Positions 47,542 to 54,979 of a DNA stretch of 64,000 nucleotides are shown piece after piece. The DNA comes from Streptomyces sp. NBC_00440 (GTDB lineage Bacteria; Actinomycetota; Actinomycetes; Streptomycetales; Streptomycetaceae). Every line of letters starts with the position of its first letter. Positions within the stretch are counted from its first letter, which is position 1. A program made the position numbers and the translations under genes. The notes under the pieces are model-generated. The model was not told the DNA's origin, did no database searches, and was given only the letters and a program-made list of their open reading frames with translations. The DNA is taken from contig NZ_CP107921.1 in assembly GCF_036014215.1 (NCBI RefSeq), positions 1,807,501 to 1,871,500 on the forward strand, written 5' to 3'.

Positions 47542-48393
47542 GTGCGCAACCCCATCGGCGGCCATGTCCCCGTGGCCGGCGGCCTCGCCAGGGCCGGACT
47601 GTCCTACGCCCGTGAACTGGGCGCGGAGACCGTGCAGGTCTTCGTGGCCAACCCGCGCGGCTGGGCCACCCCCACCGGGAACCCGGACCAGGACGAGCAG
47701 TTCCGCAAGGAGTGCGCGAACGAGTCGATCGCGGCCTATGTGCACGCGCCGTATCTGATCAACTTCGGCTCGCACACGGCCGCGACCGTGGAGAAGTCGG
47801 TGGAGTCCCTGCGCCACTCACTGCGCCGGGGCCGGGAGATCGGCGCGCTGGGCGTCGTCGTGCACACCGGCTCCGCGACCGGCGGCCGTCCGCGGTCCGA
47901 GGCGCTCGCGCAGGTCCGTACGCATCTGCTGCCGCTGCTCGACGAGCTGACCCACGACGACGACCCGTTCCTGCTGCTCGAATCGACGGCGGGCCAGGGC
48001 TCCTCGCTCTGCTCACGTACCTGGGACTTCGGCCCGTACTTCGAGGCGCTCGACTCCCACCCGCGGCTCGGCGTCTGCCTGGACACCTGCCACATCCACG
48101 CGGCCGGGCACGACCTCGCGGGTCCCGGCGGGATGGACCAGACCCTGGACCTCCTCGTGGACACCGTCGGCGAGGGCAGGCTCAAGCTGATCCACGCCAA
48201 TGACTCCAAGGAAGCCACGGGCGCCCACAAGGACCGGCACGAGAACATCGGCGCGGGTCACATCGGGGCGGAGCCGTTCCGGGAACTGCTCGCCCACCCG
48301 GCGACCGAGGGGGTGCCGCTGATCATCGAGACACCCGGCGGCAAGGAGGGGCACACGGCGGACGTGGCCCGCCTGAAGTCGCTCCGCCTCTGA
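47542..48393 (+). CDS. nfo: Deoxyribonuclease IV (AP endonuclease, Nfo family)
   Basis: 283 aa from the GTG at 47542, directly after the kinase gene. Tri-zinc TIM-barrel enzyme that cleaves the backbone 5' to abasic sites. Metal-site and family segments: YVHAPYLINFG, GVVVHTGSATGG, LLLESTAGQG, VCLDTCHIHAAGHD, LIHANDSKEATGAHKDRHEN and LIIETPGG. It starts at RNPIGGHVPVAGGLARAG, the normal N-terminus, so the longer reading antisense-like into pknB sequence is not needed. Confidence 0.95.
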   Translation: MRNPIGGHVPVAGGLARAGLSYARELGAETVQVFVANPRGWATPTGNPDQDEQFRKECANESIAAYVHAPYLINFGSHTAATVEKSVESLRHSLRRGREIGALGVVVHTGSATGGRPRSEALAQVRTHLLPLLDELTHDDDPFLLLESTAGQGSSLCSRTWDFGPYFEALDSHPRLGVCLDTCHIHAAGHDLAGPGGMDQTLDLLVDTVGEGRLKLIHANDSKEATGAHKDRHENIGAGHIGAEPFRELLAHPATEGVPLIIETPGGKEGHTADVARLKSLRL

Positions 48394-48446
48394 GGAAGCC
48401 CCTGAATAATTCCGCTGAACGGTTCCACCGCCGGTGAGCAGCCCGC

Positions 48447-49079
48447 TCAGAGCTCGGGGCCGTCGCCGGGGCCTTCCTGGTACGAGTAGCGCTGCTCCTG
48501 CCAGGGGTCGCCGAGATTGTGGTACCCGCGCTCCTCCCAGAAGCCACGGCGGTCCGCGGTCATGTACTCGATCCCGCGGACCCATTTCGGGCCCTTCCAG
48601 GCGTAGAGCTTCGGTACGACGAGACGCAGCGGGAACCCGTGCTCGGCGGTCAGCAGCTCACCGGCCTTGTGGGTCGCGAAGAGAGTCTTCGCATCTGTGA
48701 ATTCTGCCAGGCGCAGATTGGCGCTGTAGCCGTACTCGGCCCAGACCATCACATGGGTGACCTGGGGCGCGGGCGGTGCCAGCTCGACCAGGGTCCGGGC
48801 CCGTACGCCGCCCCATTCGGCCGACAGCATGGAGAACTTCGTCACGCAGTGCAGGTCGGCGACCACGGTGGAGAACGGCAGAGCCGAGAACTCCTCGTGG
48901 TTCCAGCAGTGCTTCTCACCGTCCGCGGTGGCGCCGAAGACCCGGAATTCCCACCGGTCGGGCTTGAATTTGGGGACGGGGCCGTAGTGCGTCACCGGCC
49001 AGCCGCGCTGCAGCCGCTGCCCCGGCGGGAGCTCGGACTGCACCGCTCCCTGTTGCTCCCGGCTCTCCGGCTGACCCAT
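48447..49079 (-). CDS. Sulfite oxidase-like molybdopterin-dependent oxidoreductase
   Basis: 210 aa, ATG at 49079. The Mo-cofactor fold of the sulfite oxidase/MsrP family is recognisable from WPVTHYGPVPKFKPDRWEF, the Mo-ligating Cys in VVADLHCVTKFSMLSAEWGG, and the end LVVPKLYAWKGPKWVRGIEY. There is no Tat or Sec signal and no dimerisation or haem domain, so it is probably a cytoplasmic soluble enzyme of unknown substrate. It is convergent with the endonuclease IV gene. Confidence 0.88.
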   Translation of the reverse strand: MGQPESREQQGAVQSELPPGQRLQRGWPVTHYGPVPKFKPDRWEFRVFGATADGEKHCWNHEEFSALPFSTVVADLHCVTKFSMLSAEWGGVRARTLVELAPPAPQVTHVMVWAEYGYSANLRLAEFTDAKTLFATHKAGELLTAEHGFPLRLVVPKLYAWKGPKWVRGIEYMTADRRGFWEERGYHNLGDPWQEQRYSYQEGPGDGPEL

Positions 49080-49233
49080 GCATCCATGGTGACAGACCTC
49101 GCGGGGTGGTCATGACCAGGTCTGCACCGATGAGGTCAACTCGTACTAAGCCTGCACTTACTGGACTGCCCCGGTGGGCGGTGACAGGATGCGCGGAATC
49201 TGCCCGGATCCACCCCTGGAAGGAGCCTCTGCG

Positions 49234-49713
49234 ATGCAGGGCGACCCCGAGGTCATCGAGTTTCTCAACGAGCAGCTGACCGGAGAGCTCACGGCGATCA
49301 ACCAGTACTTCCTGCACGCGAAGATGCAGGAGAACTTCGGCTGGACCAAGCTCGCGAAATACACCAGGTCCGAGTCGTTCGACGAGATGAAGCACGCCGA
49401 GATCCTCACCGACCGGATCCTCTTCCTGGAGGGGCTGCCGAACTACCAGCGGCTCTTCCACGTACGGGTGGGCCAGACGGTCACCGAGATGTTCCAGGCG
49501 GACCGGCAGGTCGAGGCCGAGGCCATCGACCGGCTCCGGCGCGGGATCGAGGTCATGCGCAACAAGGGCGACATCACATCCGCGAACATCTTCGAGTCGA
49601 TCCTGGCGGACGAGGAACACCACATCGACTATCTCGACACCCAGCTGGAGCTGGTCGAGAAACTCGGTGAGCCGCTCTACATCGCCCAGCTGATCGAGCA
49701 GCCGGAGAGCTGA
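49234..49713 (+). CDS. bfr: Bacterioferritin
   Basis: 159 aa from the ATG at 49234, with GGAAGGAG upstream. The di-iron ferroxidase residues are all visible: Glu18, Glu51, His54, and the later Glu/His pair in DEEHHIDYL, with the haem-ligating Met52 (SFDEMKHAE). Twenty-four subunits form an iron-storage shell that oxidises and stores Fe(II). Its end faces that of the bfd gene only 22 bases away, an arrangement that keeps storage and release functions together. Confidence 0.97.
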   Translation: MQGDPEVIEFLNEQLTGELTAINQYFLHAKMQENFGWTKLAKYTRSESFDEMKHAEILTDRILFLEGLPNYQRLFHVRVGQTVTEMFQADRQVEAEAIDRLRRGIEVMRNKGDITSANIFESILADEEHHIDYLDTQLELVEKLGEPLYIAQLIEQPES

Positions 49714-49735
49714 GAGGGACGGGCCGGGGCGGGGC

Positions 49736-49993
49736 TCAGGCGGCTTCGGGGAGCGGTGATCCGGCGGGCTCCGGCCGGCCGACGGGCTCCTGTGCGGGCT
49801 GCCGCCGCCCGTCGAGCAGTTCACGGCGGGGGCAGCTTCCCCGGCCGAGGAGCGCCTGGATGCTGCGTACGCAGCCGCCGCAGTCCGTACCGGCCTTGCA
49901 GGCCGACGCTATTTCGCGGGGGGTGCACGCACCGGCGTCCGCGTGGTCCTTCACCTGCTTCTCGGTCACGCCGAAGCACGAGCAGACATACAC
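49736..49993 (-). CDS. bfd: Bacterioferritin-associated ferredoxin-like [2Fe-2S] protein
   Basis: 85 aa, GTG start with GGGAGGTG upstream. The BFD domain (first about 55 residues) has the four cluster cysteines in the family pattern: CSC at 4-6, then C-G-G-C at 38-41 (TDCGGCVRSI). The remainder is a Pro/Glu/Arg-rich tail. Bfd delivers electrons to bacterioferritin to release iron when iron is scarce; the iron box at 50062-50080 upstream supports induction on iron limitation. Confidence 0.92.
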   Translation of the reverse strand: MYVCSCFGVTEKQVKDHADAGACTPREIASACKAGTDCGGCVRSIQALLGRGSCPRRELLDGRRQPAQEPVGRPEPAGSPLPEAA

Positions 49994-50061
49994 GCGGGTT
50001 CACCTCCCGGACGGGATCGCTGACGACGGGGACCACCCCGAAGCAGCTTCAGCAGCTTCGG

Positions 50062-50080
50062 TGAGGCAATCCTAACCTTA
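50062..50080 (-). promoter_or_regulatory. Iron box (DmdR/IdeR operator) of bfd
   Basis: Read on the minus strand, TAAGGTTAGGATTGCCTCA agrees at 14 of 19 positions with the IdeR/DmdR consensus TTAGGTTAGGCTAACCTAA, including the complete AGGTTAGG half and CCT of the other. It lies 69 bases upstream of the bfd start, a suitable place to repress transcription when Fe(II) is plentiful. Confidence 0.75.
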
Positions 50081-50100
50081 CCCGCCGCTCCGGGGGTGCA

Positions 50101-50149
50101 AAAGGGCCGTGGGGTCCGGATCGCTGTGATCCGCGCCCCACGGCCCTTT
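50101..50149 (-). terminator. Intrinsic terminator of the DAHP synthase gene
   Basis: AAAGGGCCGTGGGG (50101-50114) pairs perfectly over 14 bases with 50136-50149. On the minus strand the stem ends in CCCTTTT. It lies 33 bases after the aroH stop codon and before the bfd promoter. Confidence 0.85.
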
Positions 50150-50181
50150 CCGCTGTACTGCCGGTGTCGCTGTCCTGCCGC

Positions 50182-51537
50182 CTACTGCGCCCGGTACATC
50201 TCCGCGACCAGGAACGCCAGGTCGAGCGACTGGCTGCGGTTGAGCCGCGGGTCGCAGGCCGTCTCGTAGCGCTGGTGCAGGTCGTCGACGAAGATCTCGT
50301 CGCCGCCGCCCACGCACTCGGTGACGTCGTCACCGGTCAGCTCGACATGGATGCCGCCGGGGTGCGTACCGAGGCTCTTGTGGACCTCGAAGAAGCCCTT
50401 GACCTCGTCGAGCACGTCGTCGAAGCGGCGGGTCTTGTGGCCGGACGCCGCCTCGAAGGTGTTGCCGTGCATCGGGTCCGTGACCCAGACGACCTGGGCG
50501 CCGGACGCGGTGACCTTCTCGACCAGGTTCGGCAGCTTGTCGCGGACCTTGTCGGCGCCCATCCTGACGATGAAGGTCAGCCGGCCGGGCTCGCGGTCCG
50601 GGTCCAGCCGCTCGATGTAGCTGAGCGCCTCCTCCGGCGTGGTCGTCGGGCCGAGCTTCACGCCGATCGGGTTGCGGATCTGCGAGGCGAACTCGATGTG
50701 CGCGTGGTCCAGCTGCCGGGTGCGCTCGCCGACCCAGACCATGTGGCCGGACGTGTCGTAGAGCTTGCCGGTACGGGAGTCCGTGCGGGTCAGCGCCGAC
50801 TCGTAGTCGAGGAGCAGCGCCTCGTGCGAGGCGTAGAACTCGACCGCGCGGAACTCCGCCGGGTCGGTCCCGCACGCCTTCATGAAGTTGAGCGCGCTGT
50901 CGATCTCGCGGGCGAGCTGCTCGTAACGCTGCCCGGACGGCGAGGACTTCACGAAGTCCTGGTTCCAGGCGTGCACCTGGCGCAGGTCGGCGTAGCCGCC
51001 GGTGGTGAAGGCGCGGACCAGGTTCAGCGTCGAGGCGGACGCGTGGTACATCCGCTTGAGCCGCTCGGGGTCCGGGATCCGGGACTTCTCGTCGAAGTCG
51101 AAGCCGTTGACCGAGTCACCGCGGTACGTCGGGAGCGTCACGCCGTCGCGGGTCTCGGTGCCCTTGGAGCGCGGCTTGGAGTACTGCCCCGCGATCCGGC
51201 CGACCTTCACCACGGGCACGGAGGCCGCGTAGGTGAGCACGGCGCTCATCTGCAGCAGCGTCTTCAGCTTCGCCCTGATCTGCTCCGCGGACACGGCGTC
51301 GAAGGCCTCGGCGCAGTCCCCGCCCTGAAGCAGGAACGCCTCGCCCCTGGCCACGGCTCCCAGACGCTCGCGCAGCTGGTCGCACTCGCCCGCGAAGACG
51401 AGCGGCGGATACGACGTGAGGTCCGCGATCACATCGCGCAGGGCTCCGGCATCCGGGTACTCGGGCTGCTGCACCGCGGGAAGGTGTCGCCAGGCCGCCT
51501 CTGCGGCGGGGGTTTGGGTTTCAGCGTTCACGGTCAC
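50182..51537 (-). CDS. aroH: 3-deoxy-7-phosphoheptulonate (DAHP) synthase, class II
   Basis: 451 aa, GTG start. It condenses PEP and erythrose 4-phosphate at the entrance of the shikimate pathway. The class II (plant-like) type is clear from LVFAGECDQLRERLGAVARG, FLLQGGDCAEAF (metal Cys), GRIAGQYSKPRSK and the late LTGDDVTECVGGGDEI. Length agrees with actinobacterial class II enzymes. It is transcribed divergently from the trp leader and trpE-trpG, so first-step aromatic synthesis and Trp-specific synthesis share one 100-base control region. Confidence 0.96.
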   Translation of the reverse strand: MTVNAETQTPAAEAAWRHLPAVQQPEYPDAGALRDVIADLTSYPPLVFAGECDQLRERLGAVARGEAFLLQGGDCAEAFDAVSAEQIRAKLKTLLQMSAVLTYAASVPVVKVGRIAGQYSKPRSKGTETRDGVTLPTYRGDSVNGFDFDEKSRIPDPERLKRMYHASASTLNLVRAFTTGGYADLRQVHAWNQDFVKSSPSGQRYEQLAREIDSALNFMKACGTDPAEFRAVEFYASHEALLLDYESALTRTDSRTGKLYDTSGHMVWVGERTRQLDHAHIEFASQIRNPIGVKLGPTTTPEEALSYIERLDPDREPGRLTFIVRMGADKVRDKLPNLVEKVTASGAQVVWVTDPMHGNTFEAASGHKTRRFDDVLDEVKGFFEVHKSLGTHPGGIHVELTGDDVTECVGGGDEIFVDDLHQRYETACDPRLNRSQSLDLAFLVAEMYRAQ

Positions 51538-51544
51538 ACCGCCA

Positions 51545-51550
51545 ACAGTA
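51545..51550 (-). promoter_or_regulatory. -10 element of the DAHP synthase gene, leaderless transcript likely
   Basis: On the minus strand TACTGT ends seven bases before the GTG start at 51537, with no ribosome binding site between. Its partner trp promoter on the other strand has the same geometry. Confidence 0.5.
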
Positions 51551-51593
51551 CGGGGTCACCGTCACCGGTTCTGGTGGTGCCCGGTGGATGAGA

Positions 51594-51634
51594 CGGACGG
51601 GCATCCCGGACGGGCATCGCCGATGCGCTACAGT
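51594..51634 (+). promoter_or_regulatory. trp leader promoter with a direct repeat
   Basis: TACAGT (51629-51634) ends seven bases before the leader-peptide ATG, predicting transcription from the A of that ATG. Two perfect 12-base copies of CGGACGGGCATC at 51594-51605 and 51607-51618, 13 bases apart, lie in the -48 to -24 region and take the place of a normal -35 hexamer. They may bind an activator. Confidence 0.55.
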
Positions 51635-51641
51635 CCCGACC

Positions 51642-51698
51642 ATGTTCGCGACGACGATTCGAAACTGGTGGTGGACCGCTCATCCGGCGGCCCACTGA
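51642..51698 (+). CDS. trpL: trp operon leader peptide
   Basis: 18 codons (MFATTIRNWWWTAHPAAH). Codons 9-11 are three consecutive TGG (51666-51674), the hallmark of a tryptophan attenuator; Trp is otherwise rare. The ORF ends 21 bases before an intrinsic terminator, and trpE-trpG follows. There is no ribosome binding site; a -10 element seven bases upstream suggests a leaderless start. When charged tRNA-Trp is short the ribosome should stall at these codons and allow the antiterminator to form. Confidence 0.9.
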   Translation: MFATTIRNWWWTAHPAAH

Positions 51699-51744
51699 CA
51701 TCGCGCGCACAGACGAAGCGAAGGCCGCCCGAGGGGCGGCCTTC
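51686..51744 (+). terminator. trp attenuator: antiterminator segment and terminator hairpin
   Basis: The terminator is GAAGGCCGCCC (51720-51730) paired over 11 bases with 51734-51744, then CGTGTTT. The alternative pairing is GGCGGCC (51686-51692, overlapping the leader-peptide end) with GGCCGCC (51723-51729). The ribosome position on the Trp codons decides between them. Confidence 0.85.
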
Positions 51745-51815
51745 CGTGTTTCCACCGGCCGTTCCTCTCCGTATCCCCTCCCCGCACCGCGGGGCGCCCG
51801 GAAGGAACAACCCCG

Positions 51816-53678
51816 ATGCTCATCAGCGCACTGCTGGACGACCACCGCCCCTTCGCCCTGCTGCGCAGGCGTGCTCCCGGCCATGACCACGACACGGTCG
51901 AGCTGCTGACCGGCGAGGTCCACGAGGTGGCACGGCTCGCGGACATCCCGGACGGCGGCAGCGGTCCGGTGCTGGCCCTGGTGCCGTTCCGGCAGATCGC
52001 GGAGCGCGGTTTCGACGTACGCGACGACGGGACTCCGCTGGCGGTGCTGGTCGCCGACGAGACGTACGAGCTGCCGCTCGGCGAGGTGCTCGACCAGCTG
52101 CCCGCCCACGGCGTGCAGGTCGAGGACGGCGGCTTCGACATCAGCGACGACGCCTACCGGGAGATCGTCGGACGGGTCGTCGCGGACGAGATCGGCCGCG
52201 GCGAAGGGGCGAACTTCGTCATCCGCCGTACGTACACGGGCTCGGTCCCCGGCTTCGGACGGGCGGACGCGCTGGCCCTCTTCCGGCGGCTGCTCGACGG
52301 TGAGCGGGGCGCGTACTGGACCTTCGTGGTGCACACCGGGGAGCGCACCCTGGTCGGCGCGAGCCCGGAGGTGCACGTCCGGATGTCCGGCGGGACGGTC
52401 GTGATGAACCCGATCAGCGGGACCTTCCGCTATCCGCCGGAGGGGCCGACCACCGAGGCGCTGCTGGAGTTCCTCGGCGACCGCAAGGAGACCGATGAGC
52501 TCTCCATGGTGGTGGACGAGGAGCTGAAGATGATGTGCACCGTCGGCGACATGGGCGGGGTCGTCGTCGGGCCGCGGCTGAAGGAGATGGCCCATCTCGC
52601 GCACACCGAGTACGAGTTGCGGGGCCGTAGCTCGATGGATGTGCGGGAGGTGCTGAAGGAGACGATGTTCGCGGCGACCGTCACCGGTTCGCCGGTGCAG
52701 AACGCCTGCCGGGTCATCGAGCGGTACGAGGCGGACGGGCGCGGCTACTACGCGGGCGCGCTGGCGCTCATCGGGCGCGACGCGGGCGGGGCGCAGACGC
52801 TGGACTCGCCGATCCTGATCCGTACGGCGGACATCTCGGCCGGGGGCGCGCTGCGGGTCTCGGTCGGCGCCACGCTCGTACGCCACTCGGACCCGGCGAG
52901 CGAGGTCGCCGAGACCCATGCCAAGGCGGCGGGGGTGCTGACGGCCCTCGGAGTACGGGAGGGCCGGCCCCGACGGGAGACGGCGGGGCCGCGGCTCGCG
53001 GACGACCCCCGGGTGCGGGCAGCCCTGGAGTCGCGGCGGGCCGACCTCGCGCCGTTCTGGCTGCGGATGCAGGAGACGACCGCCACCGTGGCGGGCCATG
53101 CGCTGGTGGTGGACGCGGAGGACACCTTCACCTCGATGCTGGCGCATCTGCTGCGGTCCTCGGGGCTGGAGGTGACGGTGCGGCGGTACGACGAGCCCGG
53201 TCTGCGGGAGAGCGTCCTGGGGCACCGGGGCCCGGTGGTGCTCGGCCCGGGGCCCGGCAACCCGGCGGACCGGACCGACCCGAAGATGCGGTTCCTGCGG
53301 GGGCTCACCGCGGAGCTGGTCCGCGACCACCGGCACGGGCTGCTCGGGGTGTGTCTGGGCCATGAGCTGCTGGCGGCCGAACTGGGCCTGGAGATCGTCC
53401 GGAAGGCGGTCCCCCACCAGGGCGCCCAGGAGCGGATCGACTTCTTCGGACGCCGGGAGACGGTCGGGTTCTACAACTCGTACACAGCCCGGTGCGACGA
53501 CAGCGCGGCGGCGGAGCTGGCGATGCACCGGATCGAGCTGAGCCGTGAACCGGTCGGCGGCGAGGTGCACGCGCTGCGCGGGGACGGGTTCGCCGGTGTG
53601 CAGTTCCACCCCGAGTCGGTACTGACGAAGAACGGCGCCCGTCTCGTGGCCGGGCTGCTGGCGGGGGTGCTGGTGTAG
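51816..53678 (+). CDS. trpEG: Fused anthranilate synthase (TrpE-TrpG)
   Basis: 620 aa, ATG with GGAAGGA upstream. Residues to about 400 are the chorismate-binding component; conserved segments are VGASPEVHVRM, PISGTFRYPPEG, DELSMVVDEELKMM (metal Glu) and TVTGSPVQNACRVIERYE. From about 425 comes the glutamine amidotransferase, with the nucleophile Cys in GLLGVCLGHELLAAELG and the His-x-Glu end FHPESVL. Such fusions occur both as TrpEG and as PhzE (ADIC synthase of phenazines). The Trp attenuator in front makes anthranilate/tryptophan synthesis the better call; no phenazine genes are present. Confidence 0.93.
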   Translation: MLISALLDDHRPFALLRRRAPGHDHDTVELLTGEVHEVARLADIPDGGSGPVLALVPFRQIAERGFDVRDDGTPLAVLVADETYELPLGEVLDQLPAHGVQVEDGGFDISDDAYREIVGRVVADEIGRGEGANFVIRRTYTGSVPGFGRADALALFRRLLDGERGAYWTFVVHTGERTLVGASPEVHVRMSGGTVVMNPISGTFRYPPEGPTTEALLEFLGDRKETDELSMVVDEELKMMCTVGDMGGVVVGPRLKEMAHLAHTEYELRGRSSMDVREVLKETMFAATVTGSPVQNACRVIERYEADGRGYYAGALALIGRDAGGAQTLDSPILIRTADISAGGALRVSVGATLVRHSDPASEVAETHAKAAGVLTALGVREGRPRRETAGPRLADDPRVRAALESRRADLAPFWLRMQETTATVAGHALVVDAEDTFTSMLAHLLRSSGLEVTVRRYDEPGLRESVLGHRGPVVLGPGPGNPADRTDPKMRFLRGLTAELVRDHRHGLLGVCLGHELLAAELGLEIVRKAVPHQGAQERIDFFGRRETVGFYNSYTARCDDSAAAELAMHRIELSREPVGGEVHALRGDGFAGVQFHPESVLTKNGARLVAGLLAGVLV

Positions 53679-53707
53679 ACGGCCGTCCGGCGCGGACAGC
53701 GGACGTA

Positions 53708-53733
53708 CGGCGCTGGTGCACGGCGCTGGTGCA
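53708..53733. repeat. Two perfect 13-bp tandem copies after trpE-trpG
   Basis: CGGCGCTGGTGCA is repeated twice exactly and followed by a further partial CGGCG. It lies 29 bases after the trpE-trpG stop codon; no role is evident. Confidence 0.7.
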
Positions 53734-53744
53734 CGGCGTAGTGC

Positions 53745-53778
53745 GCGGGCCCGCTCAGCCTCGGCGGCGCGGGCCCGC
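53745..53778. terminator. Bidirectional terminator between trpE-trpG and pfkA
   Basis: GCGGGCCCGC occurs at 53745-53754 and 53769-53778. Each is a self-palindrome and together they form a 10-bp stem with a 14-base loop between two convergent genes. Confidence 0.65.
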
Positions 53779-53788
53779 CCGCCCGGGC

Positions 53789-54817
53789 TCAGCCGAAGAA
53801 GACCCCGGCCTCACGGTAGAGCGCGGGGTCGACCGTCTTGAGCCGTGCGGTCGCCTCGGCGATCGGCACCCGCACGATGTCCGTCCCGCTGAGGGCGACC
53901 ATCTTGCCGAAGTCCCCGTCGCGTACGGCGTCGATCGCGTGCAGGCCGAACCGGGTGGCCAGCCAGCGGTCGAAGGCGCTGGGGGTGCCGCCGCGCTGGA
54001 CATGGCCGAGGACGGTGGTGCGGGCCTCCTTGCCGGTCCGCTTCTCGATCTCGGTGGCGAGCCATTCGCCGACCCCGGAGAGCCGGGTGTGGCCGAAGGA
54101 GTCGAGGGTGCCGTCCTTGAGTACCGCGTCGCCGTCCCTGGGCATCGCCCCCTCGGCGACGACCACGATCGGGGCGTACGAGGCGCGGAAGCGCGAAGTC
54201 ACCCAGGAGCAGACCTGGTCGATGTCGAAGCGCTGCTCGGGGATGAGGATGACGTTGGCGCCGCCGGCCAGCCCGGAGTGCAGGGCGATCCACCCCGCGT
54301 GCCGGCCCATCACCTCGACCACCAGGACCCGCATATGCGATTCGGCGGTGGTGTGGAGGCGGTCGATGGCCTCGGTCGCGATACCCACCGCCGTGTCGAA
54401 CCCGAAGGTGTAGTCGGTGGCCGAGAGGTCGTTGTCGATGGTCTTCGGTACGCCGACACAGGGGACCCGGTACTCGTCCCAGAGGCGGCCGGCCACGCCC
54501 AGCGTGTCCTCGCCGCCGATCACGATCAGCGCGTCGACCCCGTCCCGTGCGAGGTTCTCCCGTACCCGGTCGACGCCGTCCCCCGTGCGGAACGGGTTGG
54601 TGCGCGACGAGCCGAGGATGGTGCCGCCGCGCGGCAGGATCCCGCGCACCTCCGGGATGCCGAGTGTGACGGTGTCGCCCTCCAGGGGGCCGCGCCAGCC
54701 GTCCTTGAATCCGGTGAACCCGAAGCCGTACTCCTGCACGCCCTTGCGGACGGCAGCCCGGATGACCGCGTTGAGCCCGGGGCAGTCGCCGCCCCCGGTC
54801 AGCACTCCGACCCGCAT
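53789..54817 (-). CDS. pfkA: 6-phosphofructokinase
   Basis: 342 aa from the ATG at 54817. Fold signatures VLTGGGDCPGLNAVIRA, the catalytic loop PKTIDNDLSATDYTFGFDTA (Asp128, Asp130), VVEVMGRHAGWIALHSGLAG and GHVQRGGTPSAFDRWLATRFG are intact. At the two phosphoryl-donor positions it has Asp104 (GGEDT) and Lys125 (PKTID), which is the pattern of pyrophosphate-using enzymes; ATP enzymes normally carry glycine at both. Streptomyces and Amycolatopsis enzymes form a group in which donor use has changed, so ATP cannot be assumed. It is convergent with trpE-trpG. Confidence 0.94.
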   Translation of the reverse strand: MRVGVLTGGGDCPGLNAVIRAAVRKGVQEYGFGFTGFKDGWRGPLEGDTVTLGIPEVRGILPRGGTILGSSRTNPFRTGDGVDRVRENLARDGVDALIVIGGEDTLGVAGRLWDEYRVPCVGVPKTIDNDLSATDYTFGFDTAVGIATEAIDRLHTTAESHMRVLVVEVMGRHAGWIALHSGLAGGANVILIPEQRFDIDQVCSWVTSRFRASYAPIVVVAEGAMPRDGDAVLKDGTLDSFGHTRLSGVGEWLATEIEKRTGKEARTTVLGHVQRGGTPSAFDRWLATRFGLHAIDAVRDGDFGKMVALSGTDIVRVPIAEATARLKTVDPALYREAGVFFG

Positions 54818-54979
54818 GGAACCACGTCCCTTCGCAGTGGAAGACACCGTTCGCAGTGGAAGACACCGCCGTCCACGCTACGGTGACCCAGGTCACAAAG
54901 GGATAGGGCGGAAGGTCAATTCCCGCCCTGCCGGGTGCGGTTGGCCTTGACTGCCGCGGCCTGTTCCGGACGAAGGGAC

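Noticed and set aside
49130..49175. Iron box before bfr
   Set aside because: TAAG-N6-CTTA is visible near 49147-49160, but agreement with the IdeR/DmdR consensus is poor compared with the bfd site.
51816..53678. PhzE (ADIC synthase of a phenazine cluster)
   Set aside because: The fused architecture fits PhzE, but a tryptophan attenuator precedes the gene and no other phenazine genes are present.
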